DNA from: an uncultured Eubacteriales bacterium
GTDB taxonomy: Bacteria; Bacillota; Clostridia; Oscillospirales; Acutalibacteraceae
Length of the DNA: 64,000 nucleotides
NCBI GenBank assembly: GCA_951801675.1
Contig: CATONX010000006.1
Location: 43,859 to 107,858, forward strand
Reading direction: 5' to 3'
Each line of letters begins with the position of its first letter. Positions within the stretch are counted from its first letter, which is position 1. Under the pieces are notes generated by a model. The model did no database searches. It saw nothing but the letters and a program-made list of their open reading frames with translations, and was not told the origin of the DNA. Position numbers and translations under genes: made by a program. This document shows positions 20,709 through 27,311 of the stretch, piece after piece.

Positions 20709-20888
20709 ATGCCGGAAGAAAAAGAGCTTCAGGATTCGCCAAAGATCCAGGAGGAAGAACTGCAAAAGCAGACGGGGATTGGAGCCACCATCGGAAAGGT
20801 TTTGTTTGTTGTGGTTTTGCTGGCGATCATTACCGCTGTCGTTATTTTTTCCGACAGCATCATCAACTGGATAGTAGGCCTGTTTTAA
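20709..20888 (+). CDS. Small single-pass membrane protein
   Basis: A 59-residue protein: charged, Glu/Lys-rich first 28 residues, then one hydrophobic helix (about 29-50: GKVLFVVVLLAIITAVVIF) and a short exposed end. A G-rich site (GAGGGGGAG) lies seven bases before the ATG. No family recognised. It ends at a shared hairpin with the convergent recombinase gene. Confidence 0.65.
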   Translation: MPEEKELQDSPKIQEEELQKQTGIGATIGKVLFVVVLLAIITAVVIFSDSIINWIVGLF

Positions 20889-20897
20889 GGAAAAAAG

Positions 20898-20924
20898 AAG
20901 TCGGAATGAATCATTCCGGCTTCT
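20898..20924. terminator. Shared terminator between the small membrane gene and the recombinase gene
   Basis: A GAAGTCGGAATG stem pairs with CATTCCGGCTTC around an AAT loop (one G-T type pair), flanked by A-rich and T-rich tracts. It can serve both converging genes. Confidence 0.75.
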
Positions 20925-21921
20925 TTTCTTTGCGCGGCTTTACATGAGCCAAGGGGTTTGCGTCCACCGCCTTTTGCAGCTGTTCGTCCACGATATGAGT
21001 ATAGATTTCCGTAGTCGCCAGGTTTTCATGGCCTAATATTTCCTTGAGTGCCCGGATATCCACGTTGCCATGCTGGTACATCAATGTAGCGGCAGTGTGG
21101 CGCAGTTTATGTACCGAGTACCCCTGCCCGTCCAGGCCGATTTTTTTGAGGTTGGCGTATACCATGGCCTGCACGGTTTTGGGACTGATCCGCTTTCCGC
21201 GGCTGCTGAGAAACAAAGCCTCACGGTCCACAATCACCTTAGCTTCCTGTGCCCGTACCGCCAGATACCGATCCAGCGCGTCCAGGCAGGCCTGGTTGAG
21301 ATATACCGTTCGTTCCTTATTTCCTTTTCCGACCACTCGCATGGTGTGGTCGGTACGAATGCCTCTTCCATTTAATCCCACCAGTTCGGACAGACGCAAG
21401 CCGCAGTTTAAAAGCAGCGTCAGGATGCAGTAATCCCGTTCCTTATGAGGGCCGTCCACGCAATTGAGCAGCTCCAGCGATTGTTCGAGCGTCAGATACT
21501 TGGGCAGCGATTTTCGCTGATGGGGTACATCAAGCTCCTTGATGGGATTTTCCTTTAATCGCATGGATTCAGGCGCCTTGACCGTTAGATACTGAAAGAA
21601 GGATTTGAGACTGGAAACCTTGCGTGCACGTGCCGCCGCCTGATTATGGCGTTCCACACGGGCATATCGGAAAAATTCATAGGTGTCGGTCAGAGTGACG
21701 GAACGGATCAAATCCATGTCCACATCGTCAATGAGAATGGTTTCAAAGTCCGCATTCTCAGGCACCAGGCCGCGCTGCAGTTTGATAAACCGGAAAAAGG
21801 TGCGCAAATCCATAAAATATTCTTCCACCGTAGACGGAGACTTGTTGCGAGTGGTTTCTAAATATCCGAGGAAATTGCGAATAGGCGTTGGTGCCTGCTC
21901 ATAGATATTGCGCATTGCCAA
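20911..21921 (-). CDS. Tyrosine recombinase (XerC/XerS-like) beside the dif-like phage site
   Basis: A 336-residue integrase with an N-terminal SAM-like core-binding domain (about 10-120) and a full catalytic domain: Arg in CGLRLSELVGL, Lys in GKGNKERTVYL, HxxR in HKLRHTAATLMY, then His in LGHENLATTEIYTH with the nucleophilic Tyr. It is longer than XerD (second copy at 61486-62376) and starts at TTG after AAGGAGG with an eight-base gap. It lies outside the repeated phage unit, so it is a host gene or an old phage gene. Its start is about 50 bp from the 18-bp attachment core, an arrangement like xerS next to difSL in streptococci. I infer that it acts on this site. Confidence 0.88.
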   Translation of the reverse strand: MAMRNIYEQAPTPIRNFLGYLETTRNKSPSTVEEYFMDLRTFFRFIKLQRGLVPENADFETILIDDVDMDLIRSVTLTDTYEFFRYARVERHNQAAARARKVSSLKSFFQYLTVKAPESMRLKENPIKELDVPHQRKSLPKYLTLEQSLELLNCVDGPHKERDYCILTLLLNCGLRLSELVGLNGRGIRTDHTMRVVGKGNKERTVYLNQACLDALDRYLAVRAQEAKVIVDREALFLSSRGKRISPKTVQAMVYANLKKIGLDGQGYSVHKLRHTAATLMYQHGNVDIRALKEILGHENLATTEIYTHIVDEQLQKAVDANPLAHVKPRKEKKPE

Positions 21922-21970
21922 GATGAGAGCCTCCTTAGAGGCTTTTCGGGTTAAAAATGAGGCTTTTGCC

Positions 21971-22018
21971 CTCGCCTATTATACAAAAGTATACGCGCCG
22001 TTTTGTATCTTAGGCGAG
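21971..22018 (+). other. attL: 18-bp core plus phage attP right arm
   Basis: Core CTCGCCTATTATACAAAA (21971-21988), a 12-base spacer (21989-22000) and the right arm at 22001-22018, which is the core's reverse complement with two mismatches. The base just left of the core differs between the copies (21970 versus 27420), fixing the junction. Confidence 0.85.
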
Positions 22019-22079
22019 ACCTCTTTTTATACCTTAATGCCTCTTAAATTTCCGTTCCTTCGGGGGCGGCTTTTTTATT

Positions 22080-22164
22080 GTAACACAATTCTGCCCGGGT
22101 TCGCCTGGCAGCCTGGTTGCTTTTTGTGTTACGTTGGCTTTGTTAGGGAGGGGAACCCCCTCCC
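22080..22164 (+). other. Multi-hairpin non-coding phage region (packaging or minus-strand origin candidate)
   Basis: GTAACACAA (22080-22088) pairs with TTGTGTTAC (22124-22132), enclosing CTGCC/GGCAG (22091-22095 with 22107-22111); GGGAGGGG (22146-22153) pairs with CCCCTCCC (22157-22164). The 22019-22218 region has no ORF. Filamentous phages keep the packaging signal and complementary-strand origin in such regions; which one this is cannot be told. Copy 2: +5,450. Confidence 0.5.
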
Positions 22165-22218
22165 TTAATTGCCATTTTCCCGGTGGACCTTGTGTCCTCC
22201 GTCAGCTTCCGAGGATGG

Positions 22219-22458
22219 CTAACTATTTTTTATTTTTTTGGTAACTTCTATATCTCTTCCTACGAACCAATCTAATGTTATATCAAATTCATCTGCTATT
22301 TTACATAAAGTGTTTATTGTGATCTTTCTTTTTCCGGCTTCATATTGTGAATATGTGCTTTTAGATACTTTTAAAATTTCCGCCATGTCAATTTGCCTTA
22401 AATCTCTCATTTCTCTCAACATTTTCAGTCTTTGGCAAACAATTTGCTCATAATCCAT
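22219..22458 (-). CDS. Phage XRE-family repressor, copy 1
   Basis: A Cro/CI-type DNA-binding protein of about 79 residues: KMLREMRDLRQIDMAEILKVSKSTYSQYE is a complete helix-turn-helix, followed by LCKIADEFDITLDWFVGR, typical of XRE proteins, with no extra C-terminal domain. It is the only leftward gene and faces the phage promoter, so it should hold the prophage quiet as RstR does in CTXphi. ATG at 22458 gives the usual family start; a GTG at 22476 directly after AAGGAA would add six residues. Confidence 0.88.
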   Translation of the reverse strand: MDYEQIVCQRLKMLREMRDLRQIDMAEILKVSKSTYSQYEAGKRKITINTLCKIADEFDITLDWFVGRDIEVTKKIKNS

Positions 22459-22491
22459 AATGTGTAAATACTTCACTTCCTTTTTATTTTC

Positions 22492-22605
22492 ATTATATAT
22501 AGTTCACAAAATGACAATCTTCATTTTGTGAACTATTTTTATTTTTTGTTGTTTACAATTTGTGAACATAGTATTATAATTTAAATAGGTTCACAAGTTG
22601 TAAAC
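22492..22605 (+). promoter_or_regulatory. Phage divergent promoter with three operator-like sites
   Basis: Rightward promoter TTTACA (22552-22557), 17-bp spacer, TATAAT (22575-22580). A leftward TATAAT lies at 22492-22497 on the minus strand. Three related dyads surround them: a 15-bp-arm inverted repeat at 22500-22535 containing GTTCACAA and TTGTGAAC, GTTTACAATTTGTGAAC at 22551-22567 over the -35 box, and GTTCACAAGTTGTAAAC at 22589-22605 over the start region. The last two are reverse complements but for one base. The likely ligand is the adjacent XRE repressor. Copy 2: +5,450. Confidence 0.8.
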
Positions 22606-22627
22606 TATTTTTGAAAGGAGGAATTAA

Positions 22628-22882
22628 ATGGCAAGCACGGTTTTAGGGTGGAAATTTGACCAGTTTACAGATGATGCGGGAAAGCACGTAGAGTTTGCCC
22701 GGCTGTATGTTTTAGGTGAATTTCCTCCCGGCAAAGAGACAGTGGGTCAGCCCTGCGAAATGCTTAAGGTGAAACCCGACGACTTGAGCGAGATGATTCA
22801 GGTAAATAACCTGGTACTGGGTCAGCAGGTGCAGGAATGGTACTTTGATAAGTACGGCAACGTGATCGGGTTCAAGGAGTAG
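22628..22882 (+). CDS. Probable phage ssDNA-binding protein, copy 1
   Basis: An 84-residue soluble protein, first gene of the rightward operon, with a strong GAAAGGAGG site. No clear motif; acidic, rich in aromatic residues (GWKFDQF, EWYFDKYGNVIGFKE), no transmembrane segment. Position before the coat genes, size and the lack of another candidate suggest the gpV-like protein that coats new plus strands, but this is inference from context. Confidence 0.55.
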   Translation: MASTVLGWKFDQFTDDAGKHVEFARLYVLGEFPPGKETVGQPCEMLKVKPDDLSEMIQVNNLVLGQQVQEWYFDKYGNVIGFKE

Positions 22883-22895
22883 GGGAGGGGTAGAC

Positions 22896-23075
22896 ATGAT
22901 AGCAATCATTACATTTGTGCTTGGTTTTGCCCTGGCCTTTTTCGTAATTCGGATGGGCCTGAAGAAGGCTCCGAAGGGTACTTTAAAGGTTTGTGACGGG
23001 TGTCAGTATCGGGATTACTGCACGGTAGTTCACGGAGACACCTTACCCAGCAAGGATGGCGGCAATGGACAGTGA
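22896..23075 (+). CDS. Small Cys-containing membrane protein, copy 1
   Basis: A 59-residue protein following GGGGAGGGG. One transmembrane helix (about 3-20) then a soluble part with CDGCQYRDYC (33-42), three cysteines that could bind metal or form disulfides, and a Gly/Asp tail. It overlaps the next ORF by eleven bases. The position beside the coat gene suggests a virion or assembly role; no family recognised. Confidence 0.65.
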   Translation: MIAIITFVLGFALAFFVIRMGLKKAPKGTLKVCDGCQYRDYCTVVHGDTLPSKDGGNGQ

Positions 23076-23232
23076 TGTTCTTTCCCGTCTGGATACTGTT
23101 ATTGATCTTCTTACAAATATTGTTAGTCTCAATAATAGTATTTATACGTTTCTGGCGTTTTTTGTAACCATAGCCATTGGTGGCTTGGTGATATATCTCA
23201 TGCTTCGCCCAGTTTTTTATTTTTTGAGATGA
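23065..23232 (+). CDS. Small phage membrane protein, copy 1
   Basis: A 55-residue protein with an amphipathic N-terminal helix (SDVLSRLDTVIDLLTNIV), one transmembrane helix (about 28-46) and a basic end (RPVFYFLR). AAGG lies nine bases before the ATG; an in-frame ATG at 23056 is possible. The shape resembles a minor coat protein or holin-like product; function unknown. Its stop overlaps the coat gene's ribosome site. Confidence 0.6.
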   Translation: MDSDVLSRLDTVIDLLTNIVSLNNSIYTFLAFFVTIAIGGLVIYLMLRPVFYFLR

Positions 23233-23245
23233 AAGGAGGCTTTAT

Positions 23246-23416
23246 ATGGAATCTTCTGCTGCTGCTCCCCTGGTGAATGTGACTGGCGAAATGCTTGCTC
23301 CGGTTACTAACGCGATTACCAGTAATCTGGGTGCGCTTCTTCCGGTTGGTATCACCATTATGGCGATCATGATCGGCGTTTCCTTGATTCCTCGTATCGT
23401 TTACAAGTTCTTCTAA
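23246..23416 (+). CDS. Major coat protein, copy 1
   Basis: A 56-residue protein with the pVIII-type pattern: small/acidic N-terminus (MESSAAAPLVNVTGEM), a hydrophobic helix (about 31-48) and a basic aromatic C-terminus (PRIVYKFF) that would face the DNA. There is no cleavable signal peptide, as in Pf3-type coat proteins, so it probably inserts directly into the membrane. It has the best ribosome site of the phage (GAAAGGAGG, six bases spacing) and a strong terminator just behind it, fitting the need for thousands of copies per virion. Confidence 0.8.
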   Translation: MESSAAAPLVNVTGEMLAPVTNAITSNLGALLPVGITIMAIMIGVSLIPRIVYKFF

Positions 23417-23431
23417 GGACTTCATGATCTT

Positions 23432-23475
23432 GGGCCATAGATATATTTCTTGTATATCTATGGCCCCATTTTTTT
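23432..23475 (+). terminator. Terminator after the coat gene
   Basis: A 14-bp perfect stem, GGGCCATAGATATA with its complement, 7-nt loop, then an A followed by T7. It splits abundant coat transcripts from the low-level minor coat and assembly genes, as in f1-type phages. Copy 2 at 28882-28925. Confidence 0.9.
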
Positions 23476-23491
23476 GACAGGAGGTGAAACC

Positions 23492-24067
23492 TTGAAGAAA
23501 ACACTTGTTTTGGTGGTGGCCTGCACGCTGCTTTTCGTCTTGCTTTGTCCGTTTGTCGCCTCGGCGTTTGATGCTGGCGGCGGTTATACCATTCCCGATC
23601 CTTCGCCTGGATCAGCTAAGTACAATTCGTTGGTGTTTTTTGATTCTTCCACCGGTATTTTCTGGCGGGTCTATGGTGAGGTGTCTTACAATTCCGAGCG
23701 TCGGCTTAAGACCTTTACCTCTATCCAGCAGTTCCGCCCGGGTCAGGATGAAGCTTGGGTTGTTTACAAAAGTGGCAGTGTTACCTATCCGGCCTATTTT
23801 AATGTAGAAGAATCCATGCGTTTAGTCTACTGTGCCAGAAACCTATCCAATTTCCAGGGTGAGCTGATTTATGAAGAGGGAACCTACCCTTTACCGGCTC
23901 CTCCACCTCCTCCGTACCAACTGACCCCGGAGGTAGTGGAGACGGTGGAGGGGATTCTACCGGGTCTTGGAGCGACATCCTCGGTGGTATTGGAGGTTTC
24001 TTTAGTGATCTTGGCGATCTTATTGGGGGTTTCTTTAATTCGGCCCTTGCTTTCTTCGCTTCTGTAG
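23492..24067 (+). CDS. Unshifted short minor coat variant, copy 1
   Basis: Zero-frame product of the same gene, 191 residues. It shares the first 134 residues (signal peptide and secreted domain) with the frameshift product, then has a Pro-rich hinge (PAPPPPPYQ) and its own hydrophobic anchor near the end (VSLVILAILLGVSLI). If both are made, the phage displays one receptor-binding domain on two different anchors. It could also be a by-product of a mutation. Confidence 0.6.
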   Translation: MKKTLVLVVACTLLFVLLCPFVASAFDAGGGYTIPDPSPGSAKYNSLVFFDSSTGIFWRVYGEVSYNSERRLKTFTSIQQFRPGQDEAWVVYKSGSVTYPAYFNVEESMRLVYCARNLSNFQGELIYEEGTYPLPAPPPPPYQLTPEVVETVEGILPGLGATSSVVLEVSLVILAILLGVSLIRPLLSSLL

Positions 24068-24540
24068 GTCAATGGTTTTCTGACCTTTTTGGTCATATCG
24101 GTTCCCTTGCGACTTCAATCGGTAATTGGTTCAGCCAGTGGTTTACAGACCTTTTTGACAAGCTGGGGATATTTTTTGACTGGCTTTGGGATTTGATGAA
24201 TCCATCCTCGGAAAACTTCATTCTTAAAAAGGCTTTTATTCCTCAAGATGGTTTTTTGGAAGCATCTTTTAACGGCTTTTATGACGCTCTTACCGATCGG
24301 TTCCCGTTCATCGGCCAGATCGGTGAGTTGCTGGCTGTTTTTTCCGGTCTTGATATGGTGGAGGCAATTCCTGATATTACGGTTTCACTTCCTGGTTTCG
24401 GTACCTTTACTGTAGTCAATTTTACTTGGCTCAATCAGTCGGCGGGGACAATTCGGATATGGATGTCCATATTGATGTATGCCATGCTGGGCTTCTTTTT
24501 GGTCCGCGAAGCTCCCAGGCTCTTCGGCCATATGTATTAA
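23492..24540 (+). CDS. pIII-like minor coat/adsorption protein, -1 frameshift product, copy 1
   Basis: Read 23492-23893 then 23893-24540, giving 349 residues, a typical pIII length. TTG start after GGAGGTG; signal peptide with predicted cleavage VASA|FDAGGG; an N-terminal domain to about 134; a Gly/Ser/Asp linker (TGSSTSSVPTDPGGSGDGGG); amphipathic Trp/Phe-rich repeats (QWFSDLFG, QWFTDLFD); and a C-terminal membrane anchor with basic end (REAPRLFGHMY). The second frame is open from 23875 but has no ATG, GTG or TTG before 24193, so it can hardly be translated without a shift. A frameshift mutation present in both copies is the alternative. Confidence 0.7.
23875..23951 (+). promoter_or_regulatory. 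Candidate -1 programmed ribosomal frameshift signal, copy 1
   Basis: Slippery heptamer C CCT TTA at 23887-23893, in the correct zero frame (TAC CCT TTA). An AGAGGG Shine-Dalgarno-like element lies upstream (23875-23880). After a 7-nt spacer a GC-rich stem starts: CTCCAC (23901-23906) with GTGGAG (23936-23941), a 2x2 internal loop, and CCTCCG (23909-23914) with CGGAGG (23928-23933). An alternative outer stem pairs 23900-23907 with 23944-23951. All three known elements of bacterial -1 frameshifting are present. Copy 2: +5,450. Confidence 0.7.
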
Positions 24541-24553
24541 GGAGGGATTTACT

Positions 24554-24799
24554 TTGATAGTCGAGTTGTTGATAACGGGTGTGTTATCGTCTATTTCTTG
24601 GCTTCTCGGGTTAATCCCTTCTTTTGTTTTGCCTGCCTTTTCGATCCCTACAGAGATCATTTCAGTTTTTCGGAGCATTTCGGCATTTGTACCGATTGGG
24701 GCTTTTTCGGTGTGTGTTACCGTCTGGTCTGGGATTCAGGCTTTCAAGCTGGCTTCGTCGATTGTTAACTGGATTCTCCGCAAGTTTTTGATCGGATAG
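24554..24799 (+). CDS. pVI-like small hydrophobic minor coat protein, copy 1
   Basis: An 81-residue protein from a TTG start seven bases after GGAGGG. Two to three hydrophobic segments (about 2-20, 22-32 and 45-68) and a basic amphipathic C-terminus (WILRKFLIG). Its place between the pIII-like gene and the Zot/pI ATPase is that of gene VI in filamentous phages, so a tip protein that anchors pIII is likely. No direct sequence similarity was recognised. Confidence 0.7.
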   Translation: MIVELLITGVLSSISWLLGLIPSFVLPAFSIPTEIISVFRSISAFVPIGAFSVCVTVWSGIQAFKLASSIVNWILRKFLIG

Positions 24800-24810
24800 G
24801 GGGGAGAGGC

Positions 24811-25539
24811 ATGAACGATTATATTATCCTGGGCGTTTTGGTCCTGGTCTTTATTTTTCGGAGGTTTGTGTTTCACCTGCCGGAGCTAGTTTACTGGCTG
24901 GCCCATGATATTCGGCATCACGACCGGAACTATTTTAAAGAGTTCGGGATGCAAATGTATTGTGGCCGCCAAGGCTCCGGTAAAACCATCGGTATGGTCT
25001 GGACGCTGGAACGGATGCGCCGCAGGTATCCACGGGTTAAGATTTACACGAATTTTGCCTATCAGCATGAAACTGCTCCGCTTACCGGCTGGCAGGACCT
25101 TTTGTCCCCAGACTATCGCAATGGGACGAATGGTGTCATCTTTGCGATCGATGAGATACAAAACGAGTTCAGCAGCTTGGCCTGGAAGGACTTCCCGGAA
25201 TCCTTGCTCTCTGAAATCACCCAGCAGCGTAAGCAGCGTATTTGTATCCTGGCATCGTCGCAGGTGTATACTCGGGTCGTTAAGCAGCTGCGTGAGCAGT
25301 GTTACCGGGTCGTTGAGTGCAAGACGATTCTGGGGCGGTATACCAGGCTCAAATGCTATGACGCTGAGGACTACAACGTGTATGTAGACAATCCAGACCC
25401 GGCGAAGAAATTTAAGATGCACAAGCTCTGGAAGCGGTCTTTTGTACAGTCAAATGCCCTTCGGGGCCTTTATGATACCTGGGCAAAGGTTGCCCGTTTG
25501 TCCCGGATCGGCTTTGTGCCGAAGCAGCGCGCCGAATAG
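24811..25539 (+). CDS. Zot/pI-family morphogenesis ATPase, copy 1
   Basis: A 242-residue assembly motor that extrudes virions through the membrane. An N-terminal membrane helix (about 4-20) is followed by Walker A GRQGSGKT at 52-59 and Walker B-like VIFAIDEIQNEF at 109-120; SQVYTRVVKQLREQC follows as in other Zot-domain proteins. In Gram-negative pI/Zot the membrane helix is after the ATPase domain; here it is in front, as expected for a monoderm host without secretin. Strong GGGGGGAGAGG site. This gene is the best proof of inovirus identity. Confidence 0.92.
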   Translation: MNDYIILGVLVLVFIFRRFVFHLPELVYWLAHDIRHHDRNYFKEFGMQMYCGRQGSGKTIGMVWTLERMRRRYPRVKIYTNFAYQHETAPLTGWQDLLSPDYRNGTNGVIFAIDEIQNEFSSLAWKDFPESLLSEITQQRKQRICILASSQVYTRVVKQLREQCYRVVECKTILGRYTRLKCYDAEDYNVYVDNPDPAKKFKMHKLWKRSFVQSNALRGLYDTWAKVARLSRIGFVPKQRAE

Positions 25540-25693
25540 AGCGGCGACCCGGGGCCCCCGCAAGCCGCTGTGCGGCGCGGGGCCGGGTGCCGCCTTCGGC
25601 GGCGCTGATCACTGGCGGGCGTGGTCGCCTGCCGTACCCCCCAGGGCTAACAGGGGGGTACTACCTACAATCATCTATCGGAGGGCTTGGAAA
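25540..25693 (+). other. Candidate rolling-circle origin of the phage, copy 1
   Basis: A GC-rich non-coding stretch directly before rep. It has a 9-bp perfect hairpin GTACCCCCC/GGGGGGTAC (25634-25642 with 25653-25661) with the 10-nt loop AGGGCTAACA, a GCCGCC/GGCGGC hairpin, and a long imperfect dyad starting GCGGCGACCCGG. Rep_trans initiators nick in a hairpin loop beside their gene, so the AGGGCTAACA loop is the best nick-site guess. Copy 2 at 30990-31143. Confidence 0.6.
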
Positions 25694-26605
25694 ATGGCTG
25701 ACAACATCATCCTTTATGACTGGGTTAGTTTCACATCAAAAATTGATTCTTCGGAAACCATTAAAGATTTGCTGGGTCTTTCGGACGTGCCCTGGCAGCT
25801 TGTGAAGGGTGCTCACGGCTACCGGGATCGCTGGTACTTTGAGAGTATCTCTATCCATTTTAACGGCACTCCGGAAATGGGTGTTTGGTGTGAAATGTCC
25901 GGCCAGGGCTGCCGGGCCTTTGAAACACACGGTCATGGGGAGTATGACGCTATTTTTTCCTATCTTATCGAAAATCCGGACGATACGAATATGACGCGCC
26001 TGGACGTTGCTTATGACGATTTTCAAGGGCTGTTAGATCTAACGGCTATTGCAAAGGATACCTTAGATCACAATTTTGTCTCGCGTTTCCGGTCGTGGAA
26101 GGTTGAGTATTCGGATTCCGGCACTAGCGTTTACCACGGCAGCCCATCAAGCGAAATCCGGGTACGGATTTATGACAAGAAGGCGGAGCGCAACCGCACA
26201 GACCTTGATCATTGGGTTCGGTGTGAAATTCAGATGCGCCGTGACCGTGCCTTTCAGTTTATTCAATCCGATTTGCCCTTGCTTCGGCGTTACTTCGCGG
26301 TTCTTAATAACTACCTTCGGTACATTCAGGTTGATTCAGATGATTCTAACATTTGGCGCGCTTCTACCGCTGACCATTGGGCCAGATTTTTGCAGACCAC
26401 CGATTCCATGTCTATCTTTAAGAAGCCGGGTGTGGAGTACAACATATTTCGGCTTGAGAATTTTGTCGTCCGTCAGGCTGGCGGCGCTATCGACACGTAT
26501 ATCAAGCTGTTGGGTATCGACGAGCTTATGCTGCGTCTGCTCCAGCGGCGGGCCGAAGTGCGTCTTAATCCAAAGTATGAGGAATTATTGAGGGAAAGGG
26601 GATAG
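25694..26605 (+). CDS. Rep_trans-type phage replication initiator, copy 1
   Basis: A 303-residue rolling-circle initiator of the replication initiation factor family (RstA of CTXphi belongs there). Seen: MTRLDVAYDDF, RIYDKKAERN with the Tyr of the catalytic strand, and WVRCEIQMRRDRAF, which in order form the family's signature. It would nick the plus strand and start rolling-circle synthesis. The ATG at 25694 follows GGAGGG by eight bases; the open frame extends upstream through the origin but without family similarity. Confidence 0.88.
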   Translation: MADNIILYDWVSFTSKIDSSETIKDLLGLSDVPWQLVKGAHGYRDRWYFESISIHFNGTPEMGVWCEMSGQGCRAFETHGHGEYDAIFSYLIENPDDTNMTRLDVAYDDFQGLLDLTAIAKDTLDHNFVSRFRSWKVEYSDSGTSVYHGSPSSEIRVRIYDKKAERNRTDLDHWVRCEIQMRRDRAFQFIQSDLPLLRRYFAVLNNYLRYIQVDSDDSNIWRASTADHWARFLQTTDSMSIFKKPGVEYNIFRLENFVVRQAGGAIDTYIKLLGIDELMLRLLQRRAEVRLNPKYEELLRERG

Positions 26606-26607
26606 TT

Positions 26608-26775
26608 ATGCTGACGATCAGTGACGATGATATTTGCAGGCTGTTTTATGCGGGGTACTCTATCGCGTCTTTGGTGGTGTTGGTGGCCCATGTGCGGGGC
26701 TTGAAGCGCAGGGAAGCGTTGGCCGTGGTACAGTGGGCGCTGTATCGGTATCAGCTTGGAGGTATGCAGGCATGA
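26608..26775 (+). CDS. Small phage protein, possibly helix-turn-helix, copy 1
   Basis: A 55-residue protein starting two bases after rep. Predicted mostly helical (DDDICRLFYAGYSIASLVVLV, KRREALAVVQWALYRYQ) with spacing that could form a small helix-turn-helix, though the middle is quite hydrophobic. It overlaps the next start (ATGA). Function unknown. Confidence 0.55.
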   Translation: MLTISDDDICRLFYAGYSIASLVVLVAHVRGLKRREALAVVQWALYRYQLGGMQA

Positions 26776-27110
26776 AAAAGGATAATATTCGGTCTTTTCG
26801 GTTCTCGGACAGGGTTTTGAAGATTTTGGAAGGTTTTGAAGGGAAGAGTCTGAATGACAAGTTTGAGAACCTGGTGCTGTATTGTCATGATGAGGTGCCA
26901 AAGACCGAGGCGCGGCTAAAGCATCTGAACGAGTGCATCGCGGCTAAGTACAAGGAGTTTGACAAGCTTCGTAAGGATGCATATTACTTGGATCATATCC
27001 AGTCCGACTTTCAGACGCTGCGAAGTAATTTTGATCATTTGACCTGGGCGGTGCATCAGCTTATGGATCGGCTTGATGATCGTGTTGAGGGCGATGTCAC
27101 ACAAGATTGA
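26772..27110 (+). CDS. Ribbon-helix-helix-like, coiled-coil phage protein, copy 1
   Basis: A 112-residue protein. The N-terminus (IRSFRFSDRVLKILEGFEGKS) has the strand-helix pattern of a ribbon-helix-helix DNA-binding domain, followed by a charged coiled coil (about 40-105). GGAGG lies eleven bases before the ATG and the start overlaps the previous stop. A role in copy control or regulation of rep is plausible from position only. Confidence 0.55.
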   Translation: MKKDNIRSFRFSDRVLKILEGFEGKSLNDKFENLVLYCHDEVPKTEARLKHLNECIAAKYKEFDKLRKDAYYLDHIQSDFQTLRSNFDHLTWAVHQLMDRLDDRVEGDVTQD

Positions 27111-27179
27111 CGTGCTGCAGCGTCGGATCCGGAACCTGCAGGAAAAAATATGTGTTACAAATTTGTGGAGGTGCTTGAA

Positions 27180-27311
27180 ATGGAGACGCTGGTATCTTTT
27201 TTTGGTGAATATATGTGGGCGTTCTGGCTGCTTTTTGGTTTGGGAGTAACTTTCCTTTTGGTTTGCATGGTTTTGTTTATTTTAGTCGTCGTGGATTTCA
27301 TTCGGTACTGA
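27180..27311 (+). CDS. 43-residue single-pass membrane protein, copy 1
   Basis: Small protein with GGAGGTG six bases before the ATG: acidic N-terminus (METLVSFFGE), one long hydrophobic helix (about 11-38) and a short basic end (DFIRY). The pVIII/pVII/pIX-like shape suggests a minor coat protein, perhaps the distal tip, but it lies after rep rather than in the coat operon. Its stop touches the second att-like site. Confidence 0.6.
   Translation: METLVSFFGEYMWAFWLLFGLGVTFLLVCMVLFILVVVDFIRY

Noticed and set aside
24886..25422. 178-residue ORF on the minus strand opposite the Zot-like gene
   Set aside because: Antisense shadow of a clearly conserved ATPase gene; no ribosome site and no protein-like features.
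27094..27246. Possible 50-codon ORF starting MSHKIDVLQRRIRNLQEK inside the phage
   Set aside because: It overlaps both the preceding coiled-coil gene and the following 43-residue gene, has no clear ribosome site and becomes atypical (Trp/Cys/Arg-rich) after residue 20.
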